Origin: a virus
DNA: 64,000 nt
IMG/VR virus record: IMGVR_UViG_3300013307_000671
Coordinates: 1 to 64,000 of that record
Direction: 5' to 3' (one strand)
Part shown: one piece after another, positions 63,417 to 64,000 of the stretch
Position numbering within the stretch: the stretch's first letter is position 1
Layout: the number at the start of each line of letters is the position of its first letter
Position numbers and translations under genes: made by a program
Notes under the pieces: generated by a model
What the model saw: the letters and a program-made list of their open reading frames with translations, nothing else
What the model was told of the DNA's origin: nothing
The model's database searches: none

Positions 63417-63758
63417 TCACTTAAGTTTTTTGATCATAAAATAGCTTTTCCCAATCTGGTCAAAGCCATACTTTTCATACCATTCTTTTAACGTGAAGCC
63501 CCGCGCCTGACGCTCAGAAACGTCATAGCACAATACAATCGCATCAGCCCCCATCATACGGCATTTTGCGATAAAAGCTTCCAGAGCACGATTACCATCG
63601 CCATTACCACGACGAGTTGCACCTACATAACGCAGACATGCGACGTTCTCTAACCCTGTTTTGTCAAAGCCATACACATCAAAGCTTTTATCATTAACGT
63701 CAGCAATATAGCCCGTTGCCTCTGCGAAAGGAAAGATTACGTCGATTTTCTTTTTCAT
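63417..63758 (-). CDS. GNAT-like acetyltransferase (113 aa)
   Basis: LRYVGATRRGNGDGNRALEAFIAKCRMMGADAIVLCYD contains the R-x-x-G-x-G/A acetyl-CoA loop of GNAT enzymes at about 47-60. FTLKEWYEKYGFDQIGKSYFMIKKL near the end is the family's typical last helix and strand. The chain is shorter than most GNATs by about 30 residues, missing the first strands. Activity and substrate are uncertain. A basic start (MKKKIDVIF) follows GAGAAGCTGTA. Confidence 0.7.
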   Translation of the reverse strand: MKKKIDVIFPFAEATGYIADVNDKSFDVYGFDKTGLENVACLRYVGATRRGNGDGNRALEAFIAKCRMMGADAIVLCYDVSERQARGFTLKEWYEKYGFDQIGKSYFMIKKLK

Positions 63759-63825
63759 TACAGCTTCTCTGTGGTTTGCATGTTGTCATGATAACATAAT
63801 CAGCCGAAAAAGCAAAGATGATTTA

Positions 63826-64000
63826 TTACAAAACACTATACATCTTATAATTATCCTTTAAAACACTGTTAATATAATCCACCAAACCTTCTCGCTCAGC
63901 ATTATACTGTGATTGCTTAAAATCGGAATGAAAGCTATCAATAGCGTCTTCATCGAATGAAACACGAATGATGACATGCTTTTCATCTTTTTCTTTAAGC
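63826..64000 (-). CDS. Hypothetical protein, C-terminal part (5' end outside window)
   Basis: An open frame enters from the window edge and ends with TAA. The visible 57 residues include KHVIIRVSFDEDAIDSFHSDF and EGLVDYINSVLKDNYKMYSVL. It may be a small alpha/beta protein. No terminator hairpin follows at once. No family can be named from this part. Confidence 0.6.
   Translation of the reverse strand, partial: LKEKDEKHVIIRVSFDEDAIDSFHSDFKQSQYNAEREGLVDYINSVLKDNYKMYSVL

Overview
The window looks like an accessory (early/auxiliary) region of a very large tailed-phage genome whose host is probably in the Enterobacterales. The grounds are dense small genes of unknown function in short operons, an AT-rich composition, a tRNA cluster, a bacterial-type SSB ending DDDIPF, a SprT-like protease, sigma70-like promoters and compact hairpin terminators, and host-like cargo genes such as an ErpA that matches enterobacterial ErpA closely from memory. 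No capsid, tail, terminase, polymerase or rRNA gene is present, so phage origin is an inference; a giant plasmid is less likely but not excluded.

Layout. 1-1489 (+): the 3' part of a TnpB-type RNA-guided nuclease gene with its presumed reRNA end, then one unknown gene. 1500-3200 (-): a tRNA cluster with Leu(UAA) x2, CAU x2 and Arg(UCU) x2, a 53-residue cysteine-rich protein, and several tRNA-like RNAs whose anticodon domain is replaced by other structure. 3.4-6.4 kb (-): nucleotidylyltransferase, cytosolic 5'-nucleotidase and an exported beta-propeller lactonase-like protein. 6.6-10.7 kb: mostly (+) genes, including an ankyrin-repeat protein. 10.7-50.7 kb: almost entirely (-) small operons. 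Recognisable members are a membrane metallophosphoesterase (+), SprT-like protease, MarC-like membrane protein, lipoprotein, ErpA, two SMC/ABC-type ATPases, a DUF262-type protein, a third tRNA-Arg, a protein with a PEP-utilising 'mobile' domain, two tandem ~610-residue paralogues, a triplet of ~230-residue paralogues, and the first of two ART-like paralogues. 50.4-51.3 kb: KorA/TrfB-like DNA-binding protein and SSB. 56.1-57.8 kb (-): a complete IscB (RNA-guided HNH/RuvC nuclease) preceded by about 390 nt of densely structured DNA that is very probably its omegaRNA, inserted exactly at the stop codon of a receiver-like gene. 57.8-64 kb (-): more small operons with a winged-helix regulator, the second ART-like protein and a GNAT-like protein.

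How it works together. Nearly every (-) operon follows one plan: a promoter with a -35 of TTGTNN type, exactly 17 bp, and a TATAAT-like -10; then one to five genes with clear Shine-Dalgarno sequences; then a GC hairpin, often with a CCGAAGG centre. This suggests many independent host-takeover modules read by sigma70 RNA polymerase. Two RNA-guided nucleases of transposon origin (TnpB, IscB) in one phage segment suggest homing-like spread of these islands. The cargo touches NAD(P)/nucleotide metabolism, Fe-S assembly, the envelope and possibly protein ADP-ribosylation.
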